Positions 1 through 9,088 of a stretch of 64,000 bases of DNA are shown here, piece by piece. Source of the stretch: Microbacterium sp. (GTDB taxonomy: Bacteria; Actinomycetota; Actinomycetes; Actinomycetales; Microbacteriaceae); the NCBI GenBank assembly GCA_019510305.1, contig JAEKKN010000018.1, positions 62,001 to 126,000 of the forward strand, read 5' to 3'. Position 1 is the first letter of the stretch, and each line of letters opens with the position of its first letter. The notes beneath the pieces are model-generated. The model ran no database searches, was not told the DNA's origin, and saw nothing but the letters and a program-made list of their open reading frames with translations. Position numbers and translations under genes: made by a program.

Positions 1-609
1 CGATGGGACCGACTTTTCGAGGATCTCGAGGGCCAGCTCGCCTCCGAGTGGGAGTCCGAGCGGGCGGCGCTCGACGCCGAGTCCGAGCGCCTGCGGATCT
101 CGCGTCTGGACCTCCGGAGCAGGCTGCGGATGCTGTGCTCCGCAGGGGCTCCGGCCGTACTCACGCTCGCGGGTGTCCATCGGCTTCCCGTGCGTCTCGT
201 CGCACTCGGCGCGGATTGGGTCGCCGCGTCCGATGTCGTGTCCGACGGGCCCCGAGTGGCCACGTCGATCAGGATCATCCCCTTGCACGCTGTTCGCGGC
301 ATCGCCGTCGACCACGGAATGCTGCTCACGAGCCTCGAGGAGCAGGGCGAGCAGTCGGCTGCTCTTCGGGAGCGGATGACACTCGGATTCGTGCTGCGCG
401 ATCTCGCGCGTCGCAGAGCCACTGTGCGAGTCAGCACGGCGGACGGCGAGGAGCTGCACGGCACGATCGACCGCGCCGGCGCCGACCATCTCGATCTGGC
501 CCAGCACGAACCGGGAAGTGCGCGGCTCGCAAGCGCCGTCTCAGGCTTCCTGATCGTCCCGCTAGACGCGGTCGTCGCCGTGCAGACGGCCGGAGATCAC
601 ATGCCCTGA
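1..609 (+). CDS. Hypothetical protein, 5' end outside the window
   Basis: The frame is open from the first base, and 202 residues are visible before the TGA at 607-609. The first ~45 residues are Glu/Arg-rich and probably helical. The rest alternates short beta-type stretches, including a segment resembling a small beta-barrel (a Glu-Glu-Leu-His-Gly turn followed by a hydrophobic C-terminal strand). I do not recognise the family. An internal ATG at 130 could start a 159-residue version, but the upstream frame has the same codon character, so I treat the gene as truncated by the window edge. Its last 13 bases overlap the end of the convergent HTH gene. Confidence 0.6.
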   Translation, partial: RWDRLFEDLEGQLASEWESERAALDAESERLRISRLDLRSRLRMLCSAGAPAVLTLAGVHRLPVRLVALGADWVAASDVVSDGPRVATSIRIIPLHAVRGIAVDHGMLLTSLEEQGEQSAALRERMTLGFVLRDLARRRATVRVSTADGEELHGTIDRAGADHLDLAQHEPGSARLASAVSGFLIVPLDAVVAVQTAGDHMP

Positions 610-872
610 GGCGCGGATGGCCCCCACACCTCGGGGAAGCTCGCCTCGTTGGCCTGCCGCCACAGCGCCATCCGCCTCGCCTCCTCCGACTGCTCGGCGA
701 GATACTCGGCGAGGCTGGATTCCTCGATGCGCCACCGTGCAGGCGAACCCAGCTGGGAGCCTCTGAGACGGCCCTCGTAGACCAGCGCGATCACCTCGTC
801 GACCTCGATGCTGAGGAGCTCAGCGACCTGGGCGGGCGCAAGGAAGCGCGGGGCGGACGAGGAACCAGGCAT
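597..872 (-). CDS. Small helix-turn-helix (excisionase/MerR-like) DNA-binding protein
   Basis: This 91-residue protein has the layout of the HTH_17/excisionase family. A 'FLAPAQVAELLSI' helix-turn-helix (about residues 10-22) is followed by a short wing with 'YEGRLRGSQLG', 'ARWRIEESSLAEYL' and a helical tail. Such proteins bind DNA through one small winged HTH. The ATG at 872 was chosen because a GGGAGA ribosome-binding site lies about 8 bases upstream; longer starts run into the divergent SAF gene. No integrase or phage gene lies nearby, so it is more likely a small regulator than a true excisionase. Its target is unknown. Confidence 0.7.
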   Translation of the reverse strand: MPGSSSAPRFLAPAQVAELLSIEVDEVIALVYEGRLRGSQLGSPARWRIEESSLAEYLAEQSEEARRMALWRQANEASFPEVWGPSAPQGM

Positions 873-969
873 GCCACCATTCTCCCCCGCCCGGGCCGGC
901 GCGCGGCCGCGCACCACCACCTGTGGATAACTTTCGAGGCGGACGCGCGATTTCTGTGACCATGAGGCC

Positions 970-1590
970 ATGACATTCCTCTCGCGCCGGCGTCCGGCGT
1001 TCTGGGCCGACATCCGGTTCGTGATCGGGATCGTCCTCGTGGCCCTCTCCATCGCCGGCGTCTGGCTGATCGTGTCGTCAGCCGGTCGCACCACGCCCGT
1101 GCTGCAGGCCAGCCGCACGATCGTGCAGGGCGAGGCACTGGTGTCGGCCGACTTCCAAGTGGTCGAGGTCGGGCTCGGTCAGCTCACGACCGGCTACCTC
1201 GCCCCGCAGGATCTCGAACCCGGAATGGTCGCCTCCAGAACGCTGACAGAAGGAGAACTCGTGCCGACGACCGCTTTGGGTGAAGCCGAGTCCAGCCGAA
1301 CCACGACGATCGTCGTCGAGAGCAGCACAGGCATCCCGGCGGGGGTCGCCGCCGGGACGATGGTCGAACTGTGGCAGGCTCCGCCGCGGGAAGACGGCCG
1401 CAGCTACGACGCCCCGCGCATCCTCGTCGGAGATGTGATCGTCAGCTCCGTCGTCGAGGCGGAGGGGATGCTCGACAGCGATGCGACGACGGTCGAGGTC
1501 GTGATCGACCGCGCAGACGTCGCCGACGTACTCGCCGCGATCACCGGCGGCTCCGTGCTGTCCGTCGTGCCCGTGGGATCGACGCCATGA
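970..1590 (+). CDS. SAF-domain protein, CpaB/RcpC-like
   Basis: The 206-residue protein has a short basic N-terminus, one membrane segment (about 17-38) and then a SAF domain (about 43-105) with the typical 'GEALVSADF' and 'EPGMVASRTLTEGELV' strands. The remaining C-terminal part is beta-rich and should lie outside the cytoplasm. In Tad/Flp pilus systems CpaB (RcpC) carries this domain. The next gene, overlapping by ATGA, is a TadZ/CpaE-like ATPase, which supports a link to that system. No TadA, TadB, TadC or Flp pilin gene is present in the window. The upstream 97 bases separate it from the divergent HTH gene. Confidence 0.7.
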   Translation: MTFLSRRRPAFWADIRFVIGIVLVALSIAGVWLIVSSAGRTTPVLQASRTIVQGEALVSADFQVVEVGLGQLTTGYLAPQDLEPGMVASRTLTEGELVPTTALGEAESSRTTTIVVESSTGIPAGVAAGTMVELWQAPPREDGRSYDAPRILVGDVIVSSVVEAEGMLDSDATTVEVVIDRADVADVLAAITGGSVLSVVPVGSTP

Positions 1591-2822
1591 TGCGCGTCCT
1601 GCTCGCCCTCCCCGAGCCGAGATCGGCGGCCCTCGCGGCCGAGCTCGACCTCGAGGACGTCGAGGTCGTGGCGGTGGTGCCGGAAGGCGCCGTCCTCCCG
1701 CTTCGCTCAGGGATCGACGTGGTCGTTGTCACGGCGAGCAGGGCGGTCCTCACCCCGGCTCTCGTCGACGCATGCGATCGAGCCGGTGTGCGCATCGTCC
1801 CGCTCGGCGACGGCGACCCCCGACTGATCGCCCGCTACGGGCTGAGCGAGCCCCTGCCCGAGTCCGCCCGTGGGTGGGAGGTCGCCGCTGCACTCCTCGC
1901 GGACGCTCCGCGCACGAACCAGCTTGCGTCCCCTCCTCCGCACCGCATCACGGCGGTATGGGGGCCGCCTGGCGCCCCTGGACGCTCGACGCTGTCGATC
2001 CAGCTCGCCGTCGAGCTGGCGCGCACCGGCCGACGCACCGCGCTCGTAGACGCCGACACCGTCGCACCGTCGATCGCTCTTCTACTGGGGCTCAGCGACG
2101 ACGATCCGGGCATCGCGGCGGCGTGCCGTCGGGCCGAGCTCGGCGCCCTCGATCCCGACGAACTCACCCGGCTGGCGACGGCCGTCGACACCAGCGGCGG
2201 TTCGATCGACGTGCTCGGCGGCATCAACCGTCCGAGCCGCTGGCCCGAACTGTCGGCATCCCGTCTCTCGGCCGCGTTGCAGGCGTGCCGCGGATGGGCC
2301 GAGGAGACGGTCGTCGACGTCTCCGCCGCCTTCGACGCCGACGACGAGGCCACGTACGACCTCACGGGCCCTCGTCGCCACGCTGCGACCGCCGCCGCTC
2401 TCGCCGAGGCCGACACGATCGTCGCCGTCGCCTCGGCGGATCCTCTCGGGATCAGCCGGTTCCTGCGAGATCACGCCGAGCTTCGACGTCTCACCGGGCC
2501 GACTCCCGTCGTGGTGGTCGTGAACCAGCTGCGCGCCGGCCCGCTCGGACTCGATGCCCGCGGCCAGATCCGCCGCACGCTCGAGCGCTTCGGCGACATC
2601 GCCGACGTCGTCTTCGTCCCCTTCGATCAGCGTGCGGCTGATGCCGCGCTGCTGCATGCGCGGCCGATCGCAGACGTCGTCCCCCGGTCACCCTTGGTGG
2701 CCGGCGTCCGTCGTCTGGCCGCCCGGCTCTCACCGACGGCGAGCGCTACTGCCGATAGCTCGAGAGGAAGTTCCCGAGCCGCTCGACGGCTTCGGCCAGC
2801 ACGCGCGGTTCAGGGAGCGTGA
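1587..2822 (+). CDS. TadZ/CpaE-like MinD/ParA-family ATPase with altered P-loop
   Basis: The 411-residue protein starts at an ATG overlapping the SAF gene stop (ATGA). The N-terminal ~105 residues look like a receiver-like alpha/beta domain. A MinD/ParA fold follows: the P-loop 'GPPGAPGRST' (126-135) has Arg at 133 where the Lys of GKS/T is expected and lacks the preceding signature Lys. A switch segment 'ALVDADTVAPS' (152-162) and a late 'VVVVVNQLRAG' strand are present. TadZ/CpaE proteins are known to have atypical Walker A motifs and help place pilus machinery at the pole. The last ~25 residues are Arg/Ser-rich and lie over the end of the convergent aminotransferase gene. Confidence 0.7.
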   Translation: MMRVLLALPEPRSAALAAELDLEDVEVVAVVPEGAVLPLRSGIDVVVVTASRAVLTPALVDACDRAGVRIVPLGDGDPRLIARYGLSEPLPESARGWEVAAALLADAPRTNQLASPPPHRITAVWGPPGAPGRSTLSIQLAVELARTGRRTALVDADTVAPSIALLLGLSDDDPGIAAACRRAELGALDPDELTRLATAVDTSGGSIDVLGGINRPSRWPELSASRLSAALQACRGWAEETVVDVSAAFDADDEATYDLTGPRRHAATAAALAEADTIVAVASADPLGISRFLRDHAELRRLTGPTPVVVVVNQLRAGPLGLDARGQIRRTLERFGDIADVVFVPFDQRAADAALLHARPIADVVPRSPLVAGVRRLAARLSPTASATADSSRGSSRAARRLRPARAVQGA

Positions 2823-3972
2823 CGACCCGGAAGTGATCGGGCGTCGGCCAGTTGAAGCCGGTGCCCTGCACGAGCAGGATGTGCTCGGAGACCAGGAGAT
2901 CGTAGATGAACTTGGCGTCATCGCGGATCTCGTGCACGTTCGGGTCGAGTCTCGGGAACGCGTAGAGGGCCCCCTGCGGCTTGACGCAGGACACGCCGGG
3001 AATCGCCTCGAGCCCCTCCCACGCCACGTCACGCTGCTCGTGCAGACGTCCGGTGGGCGCGATCAGCGCATCGATGGACTGCACGCCGGACAGGGCGGCT
3101 TGCACCGCATGCTGCGCGGGGACGTTCGGGCACAGTCGGGTCGAGGCGAGCAGGGTGATGCCCTCGATGAAGCCCTTCGCGTGGGACTTCGGACCGGTCA
3201 GCACCATCCAACCCGAACGGTAGCCGGCGACCCGGTACGTCTTGGAGAGGCCGTTGAACGTCAGGCACAGGAGGTCGGGCGCAAGCGTCGCCGTGGGGAT
3301 GTGCACGGCATCGTCGAAGAGGATGCGGTCGTAGATCTCATCCGAGAGCAGCAGCAGCTCGTGCTCGCGCGCGATCTGCACCATGCCTTCGAGGATCTCC
3401 CTCGAGTACACCGCTCCCGTCGGGTTGTTCGGATTGATGATCACCATCGCCTTGGTACGCGGCGTGATCTTCGATCGGATGTCGTCGAGAGAGGGCTGCC
3501 ACTCGTCATCCTCGTCGCACACGTAGTGCACCGGGGTGCCGCCGGCCAGGCTGGTCATGGCCGTCCACAGCGGATAGTCGGGCGCGGGGATCAGTACCTC
3601 GTCGCCCTCGTCGAGCAGGGCCTGCATGGTCATCGTGATCAGCTCGGACACACCGTTGCCGAGGTAGACGTCGTCCGGGTCGAACCGCGGGAAGTCCTCG
3701 ATCTCCTCGTAGCGGCTGACCACTGCGCGACGCGCGGAGATGATCCCCTTGCTGTCGCTGTAGCCGTGTGCGGTGGGCAGAGACGCGAGCATGTCGCGGA
3801 CGATCTGGTGGGGAGCCTCGAAACCGAAGATCGCCGGGTTGCCGGTGTTGAGCTTGAGGATCCGGTGCCCCTCCGCTTCCAACCGCGCCGCCTCGACGAG
3901 GGCGTTTCCGCGGATCTCGTACAGGACGTTCTTGAGCTTCGACGACTGATCGAAGTGGCGCGATGGGGTCAT
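2746..3972 (-). CDS. PLP-dependent class I aminotransferase, AlaA-like
   Basis: The 408-residue length and sequence fit the fold-type I aminotransferases of the alanine transaminase AlaA group, which convert pyruvate and glutamate to alanine and 2-oxoglutarate. Visible landmarks are 'NPNNPTG' (180-186), 'SDEIYD' with the PLP-ring Asp at 211 and Tyr at 214, the PLP lysine in 'LSKTYRVAG' (Lys244), and the phosphate-binding 'YRSGW' Arg (252). Substrate cannot be fixed from sequence; AlaA is the best guess. There is no clear Shine-Dalgarno site, but a TAGGCT box lies 6 bases before the ATG, so it is probably leaderless. Its 3' end overlaps the convergent TadZ-like gene by 77 bases. Confidence 0.88.
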   Translation of the reverse strand: MTPSRHFDQSSKLKNVLYEIRGNALVEAARLEAEGHRILKLNTGNPAIFGFEAPHQIVRDMLASLPTAHGYSDSKGIISARRAVVSRYEEIEDFPRFDPDDVYLGNGVSELITMTMQALLDEGDEVLIPAPDYPLWTAMTSLAGGTPVHYVCDEDDEWQPSLDDIRSKITPRTKAMVIINPNNPTGAVYSREILEGMVQIAREHELLLLSDEIYDRILFDDAVHIPTATLAPDLLCLTFNGLSKTYRVAGYRSGWMVLTGPKSHAKGFIEGITLLASTRLCPNVPAQHAVQAALSGVQSIDALIAPTGRLHEQRDVAWEGLEAIPGVSCVKPQGALYAFPRLDPNVHEIRDDAKFIYDLLVSEHILLVQGTGFNWPTPDHFRVVTLPEPRVLAEAVERLGNFLSSYRQ

Positions 3973-3978
3973 CGCCCA

Positions 3979-3984
3979 AGCCTA
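3979..3984 (-). promoter_or_regulatory. Putative leaderless -10 box for the aminotransferase
   Basis: TAGGCT on the minus strand ends 6 bases before the ATG at 3972. Its first three bases are the TAG stop codon of the GntR-type gene. It matches the TANNNT -10 pattern of actinobacteria. Confidence 0.5.
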
Positions 3985-4674
3985 GCGCCGAGATGCACCC
4001 TCGCTCTTCACGCCCGCGTCGGACGCCCCGCGCAGTGCGAGTTCGTGGGCCTCGCGCTCGCGTCGGCCGCTGTCGATGTGAGCGATGGCCAGCGTCTCCG
4101 CCCGGTCGCCATCGCGCATCGTGATGGCCTCGTACAGCGCCTCGTGCTCGTCGGTCACGTGGATCAGATCGTCGTGCTGGGAAAGCCCCCAGCGCAGCTT
4201 GCTGCGCATGCTCCTCATCAGATCCTGCAGGAGGCGATTCTCGGCGAGCTCTGTGACGGCCTCATGGAAGTCCGCGGCGGCACGCCGTGAGGTGATCGGA
4301 TCCTCAGCTCTTGCGCTGCTCTTCTCCTTCTCGAGGACGCGGCGCAGCCGAGCGAGTCCGTCACGATCATGGCGCTCGGCCGCGAGGCGGAAGGCGAGAG
4401 GCTCCAGCACGGACCGCACCTCATCGAGATCGGCCATATCGGATGCCGTGAACTCGCGGACGATCGCCCATGTTCGGGGGCGGAGGACGATGAGCCCTTC
4501 TCCCTCGAGGATCTTGAGGGCGTCCCGCACAGGCACGCGGCTGACGCCGAATTCCGCGGCCAGATCCCTTTCGATCAGCCTGCTGCCCGGCGCGCGGACC
4601 CCGTCGAGGATGGCGTCACGCAGCCAGTCGGCCACCCGGGTCGACTCGAGGATGGGCTCTTCTGCAGTGCTCAT
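3982..4674 (-). CDS. GntR-family transcriptional regulator, FadR/FCD subfamily
   Basis: The 230-residue protein has an N-terminal winged HTH (about 9-75, with 'RLIERDLAAEFGVSRVPVRDALKILE') and a C-terminal all-helical FCD ligand-binding domain (about 78-210). The conserved 'EVRSVLEPLAFRLAAE', 'FHEAVTELAENRLL', 'DEHEALYEAI' and 'AHIDSG' segments carry the acidic and His residues that often bind a metal and a carboxylate ligand. It lies directly upstream of the aminotransferase in the same direction, with 9 bases between them, so control of amino-acid or organic-acid metabolism is possible. The effector cannot be predicted. The ATG at 4674 follows a weak GACGGG stretch. Confidence 0.85.
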   Translation of the reverse strand: MSTAEEPILESTRVADWLRDAILDGVRAPGSRLIERDLAAEFGVSRVPVRDALKILEGEGLIVLRPRTWAIVREFTASDMADLDEVRSVLEPLAFRLAAERHDRDGLARLRRVLEKEKSSARAEDPITSRRAAADFHEAVTELAENRLLQDLMRSMRSKLRWGLSQHDDLIHVTDEHEALYEAITMRDGDRAETLAIAHIDSGRREREAHELALRGASDAGVKSEGASRR

Positions 4675-4737
4675 CCCGTCATTCTTCCATTGCCCGTCCC
4701 CAGGCCGGCCCAGGTGCCTGGTCGGGGCGGATGCAGA

Positions 4738-4763
4738 AGGGCCGATCCTCACGGACCGGCCCT
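4738..4763 (-). terminator. Intrinsic terminator after secA
   Basis: An 11-bp stem (AGGGCCGATCC paired with GGACCGGCCCT, one G-T pair) with a TCAC loop lies 17 bases downstream of the secA stop. No strong T-tract follows, as is common in actinobacteria. Confidence 0.7.
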
Positions 4764-4780
4764 CGACTGCGTCTGTGCGA

Positions 4781-7582
<2,802 letters not shown>

Positions 7583-7711
7583 AGATGTCATCTCCCTGTC
7601 GGATGGGTGAACCGCCCGGGCCGCCATGGGCCGGCTACGGGCATACCTTGCTCATGTTACCGGGCCGTGACCTGCAGATCGCCTGCATACAGATGGTGAG
7701 AAGGATTCCGC

Positions 7712-7723
7712 GTATCTATATAC
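7712..7723. promoter_or_regulatory. Imperfect dyad, possible PadR operator/-10 region
   Basis: GTATCTATATAC is a near-palindrome (one mismatched pair) in an AT-rich patch 25 bases before the PadR start. It could combine the -10 element with an autoregulatory site. A strong AGGAGG (7738-7743) lies 5 bases before the ATG. Confidence 0.4.
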
Positions 7724-7748
7724 TGAGAAATGACTTCAGGAGGTCGTC

Positions 7749-8366
7749 ATGTCCGTCCGTCAGAGCTTGCTCGCCATCCTCGATCAGGGCCCGTGCTACG
7801 GGTACCAGCTGCGTCACGAGTTCGACCGGCGCACCGGCTCGACCTGGCCCCTCAACGTCGGACAGATCTACAACACCCTGGAGCGCCTGGAGCGCGACGG
7901 GCTCGTCGCACGCGGTGAGGCGGACGAGCAGGGTCACGTCTATTGGGAGATCACGGATGCCGGCACCGCCGAGGTCTCGGATTGGCTCTCCTCGCCGGTC
8001 GTACGCACACAGGCGACCCGCGACGAACTGGCGATCAAGCTCGCCGTGGCCGCGACGCTCCCGGGTGTCGATGTGGCGGCCGTGATCCAGACGCAGCGCA
8101 AGGCGTCGCTGACCCAGTTGCAGACCCTCCAGCGGGCGAAGTACGCGGGCAGCGATCCCGAGGGCCCTGAGGAGCTCGCATGGGCCCTCGTGATCGACTC
8201 GATGATCTTCGCGGCCGAGGCGGAGGTGCGCTGGCTCGATCACACCGAACAGCGGCTCTCCCTGCATCCGCGGCACGCCATGGGGCTGGAGCTCACGGCA
8301 GACCGACCCAAACGGGGGCGGCCCGCCAAGGCTGAAGCCGCTCTCGCAGGGACAGAGCGGGGCTGA
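7749..8366 (+). CDS. PadR-family transcriptional regulator
   Basis: The 205-residue protein has the PadR winged HTH at its N-terminus ('LLAILDQGPCYGYQLRHEF', then 'VGQIYNTLERLERDGLV' as recognition helix and wing), followed by a longer helical C-terminal dimerisation region (PadR subfamily 2) and a basic tail. The gene overlaps the downstream ABC ATPase by one base (TGATG). PadR genes in front of ABC exporters commonly repress them and are relieved by a toxic substrate, so local autoregulation of this three-gene unit is likely. The AGGAGG at 7738-7743 fixes the start. Confidence 0.9.
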   Translation: MSVRQSLLAILDQGPCYGYQLRHEFDRRTGSTWPLNVGQIYNTLERLERDGLVARGEADEQGHVYWEITDAGTAEVSDWLSSPVVRTQATRDELAIKLAVAATLPGVDVAAVIQTQRKASLTQLQTLQRAKYAGSDPEGPEELAWALVIDSMIFAAEAEVRWLDHTEQRLSLHPRHAMGLELTADRPKRGRPAKAEAALAGTERG

Positions 8367-9088
8367 TGACCGACACGGTGCTGCGCCTGGTGGGGGTGAC
8401 GCAGCAGTACGGCCAGGGAGCGACCGCGGTCTCGGCGTTGTCCGGCGTCGATCTCGAGGTCTGCCGCGGCGAGCTCGTCGCCGTGATGGGGGCCTCAGGA
8501 TCCGGCAAGTCGACACTGCTGTCGATCTCCGGTGGACTCGCGAAGCCGACGACCGGCGAGGTGATCATAGAGGGTGCGTACCTCAGTGAGCAGTCTCCTG
8601 CTCAGCTGGCGCAGTTGCGCCGCCGGTCGCTCGGCTTCGTGTTCCAGGACTTCAATCTCATCCCGACGCTGACGGCGATCGAGAACGTGACGCTGCCCCT
8701 CGAACTCGACGGCTTCCGTGGTCGTGTGGCCCGCCGTGCCGGCCGTGACGCGCTGGAGTCGGTCGGCATGGGCGACCGACTCGACGCCTTTCCCGACGAT
8801 CTCTCCGGCGGACAGCAGCAGCGCGTGGCCATCGCTCGAGCCGTCGTCGGCAGCCGCCGCCTGATCCTCGCGGACGAGCCGACCGGAGCGCTCGATTCGG
8901 TGACGGGCGAATCGGTGCTGCGGATGCTGCGGGCACGAGTGGATGCGGGAGCAGCCGGCATCCTCGTCACGCACGAGGCCCGCCATGCCGCCTTCGCCGA
9001 CCGCATCGTCTTCCTCCGCGACGGCCGCATCGTCGACCAGACCCGCCGTGATGACGCGGAGATCCTGCTCACGGAGCCCGCGGGATGA
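8366..9088 (+). CDS. ABC transporter ATP-binding protein, MacB/LolD type
   Basis: The 240-residue ATPase carries Walker A 'GASGSGKST' (42-50), the Q-loop 'FVFQDFNLIP', the signature 'LSGGQQQRVAIARA' and Walker B 'LILADEPTGALDS', all intact. The 'NLIP...ENV' and 'DEPTGALD' wording is typical of ATPases paired with FtsX-type permeases. It is coupled to the PadR gene upstream and overlaps the permease by ATGA downstream. The three genes form a self-contained exporter of the kind involved in peptide-antibiotic resistance or lipid/lipoprotein handling. The substrate is unknown. Confidence 0.93.
   Translation: MTDTVLRLVGVTQQYGQGATAVSALSGVDLEVCRGELVAVMGASGSGKSTLLSISGGLAKPTTGEVIIEGAYLSEQSPAQLAQLRRRSLGFVFQDFNLIPTLTAIENVTLPLELDGFRGRVARRAGRDALESVGMGDRLDAFPDDLSGGQQQRVAIARAVVGSRRLILADEPTGALDSVTGESVLRMLRARVDAGAAGILVTHEARHAAFADRIVFLRDGRIVDQTRRDDAEILLTEPAG

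Noticed and set aside
597..872. The excisionase-like HTH gene as a sign of a mobile element.
   Set aside because: There is no integrase, attachment-site repeat, tRNA or phage gene around it, and its codon use looks like that of its neighbours.
597..1118. A longer start for the small HTH gene, up to 1118.
   Set aside because: It would run through the promoter and start of the divergent SAF gene; the ATG at 872 has a proper ribosome-binding site.
2554..4290. A 578-codon plus-strand frame opposite the aminotransferase.
   Set aside because: Its sequence has the Arg/Glu/Asp/Val bias of an antisense frame, and the opposite strand encodes a complete aminotransferase.
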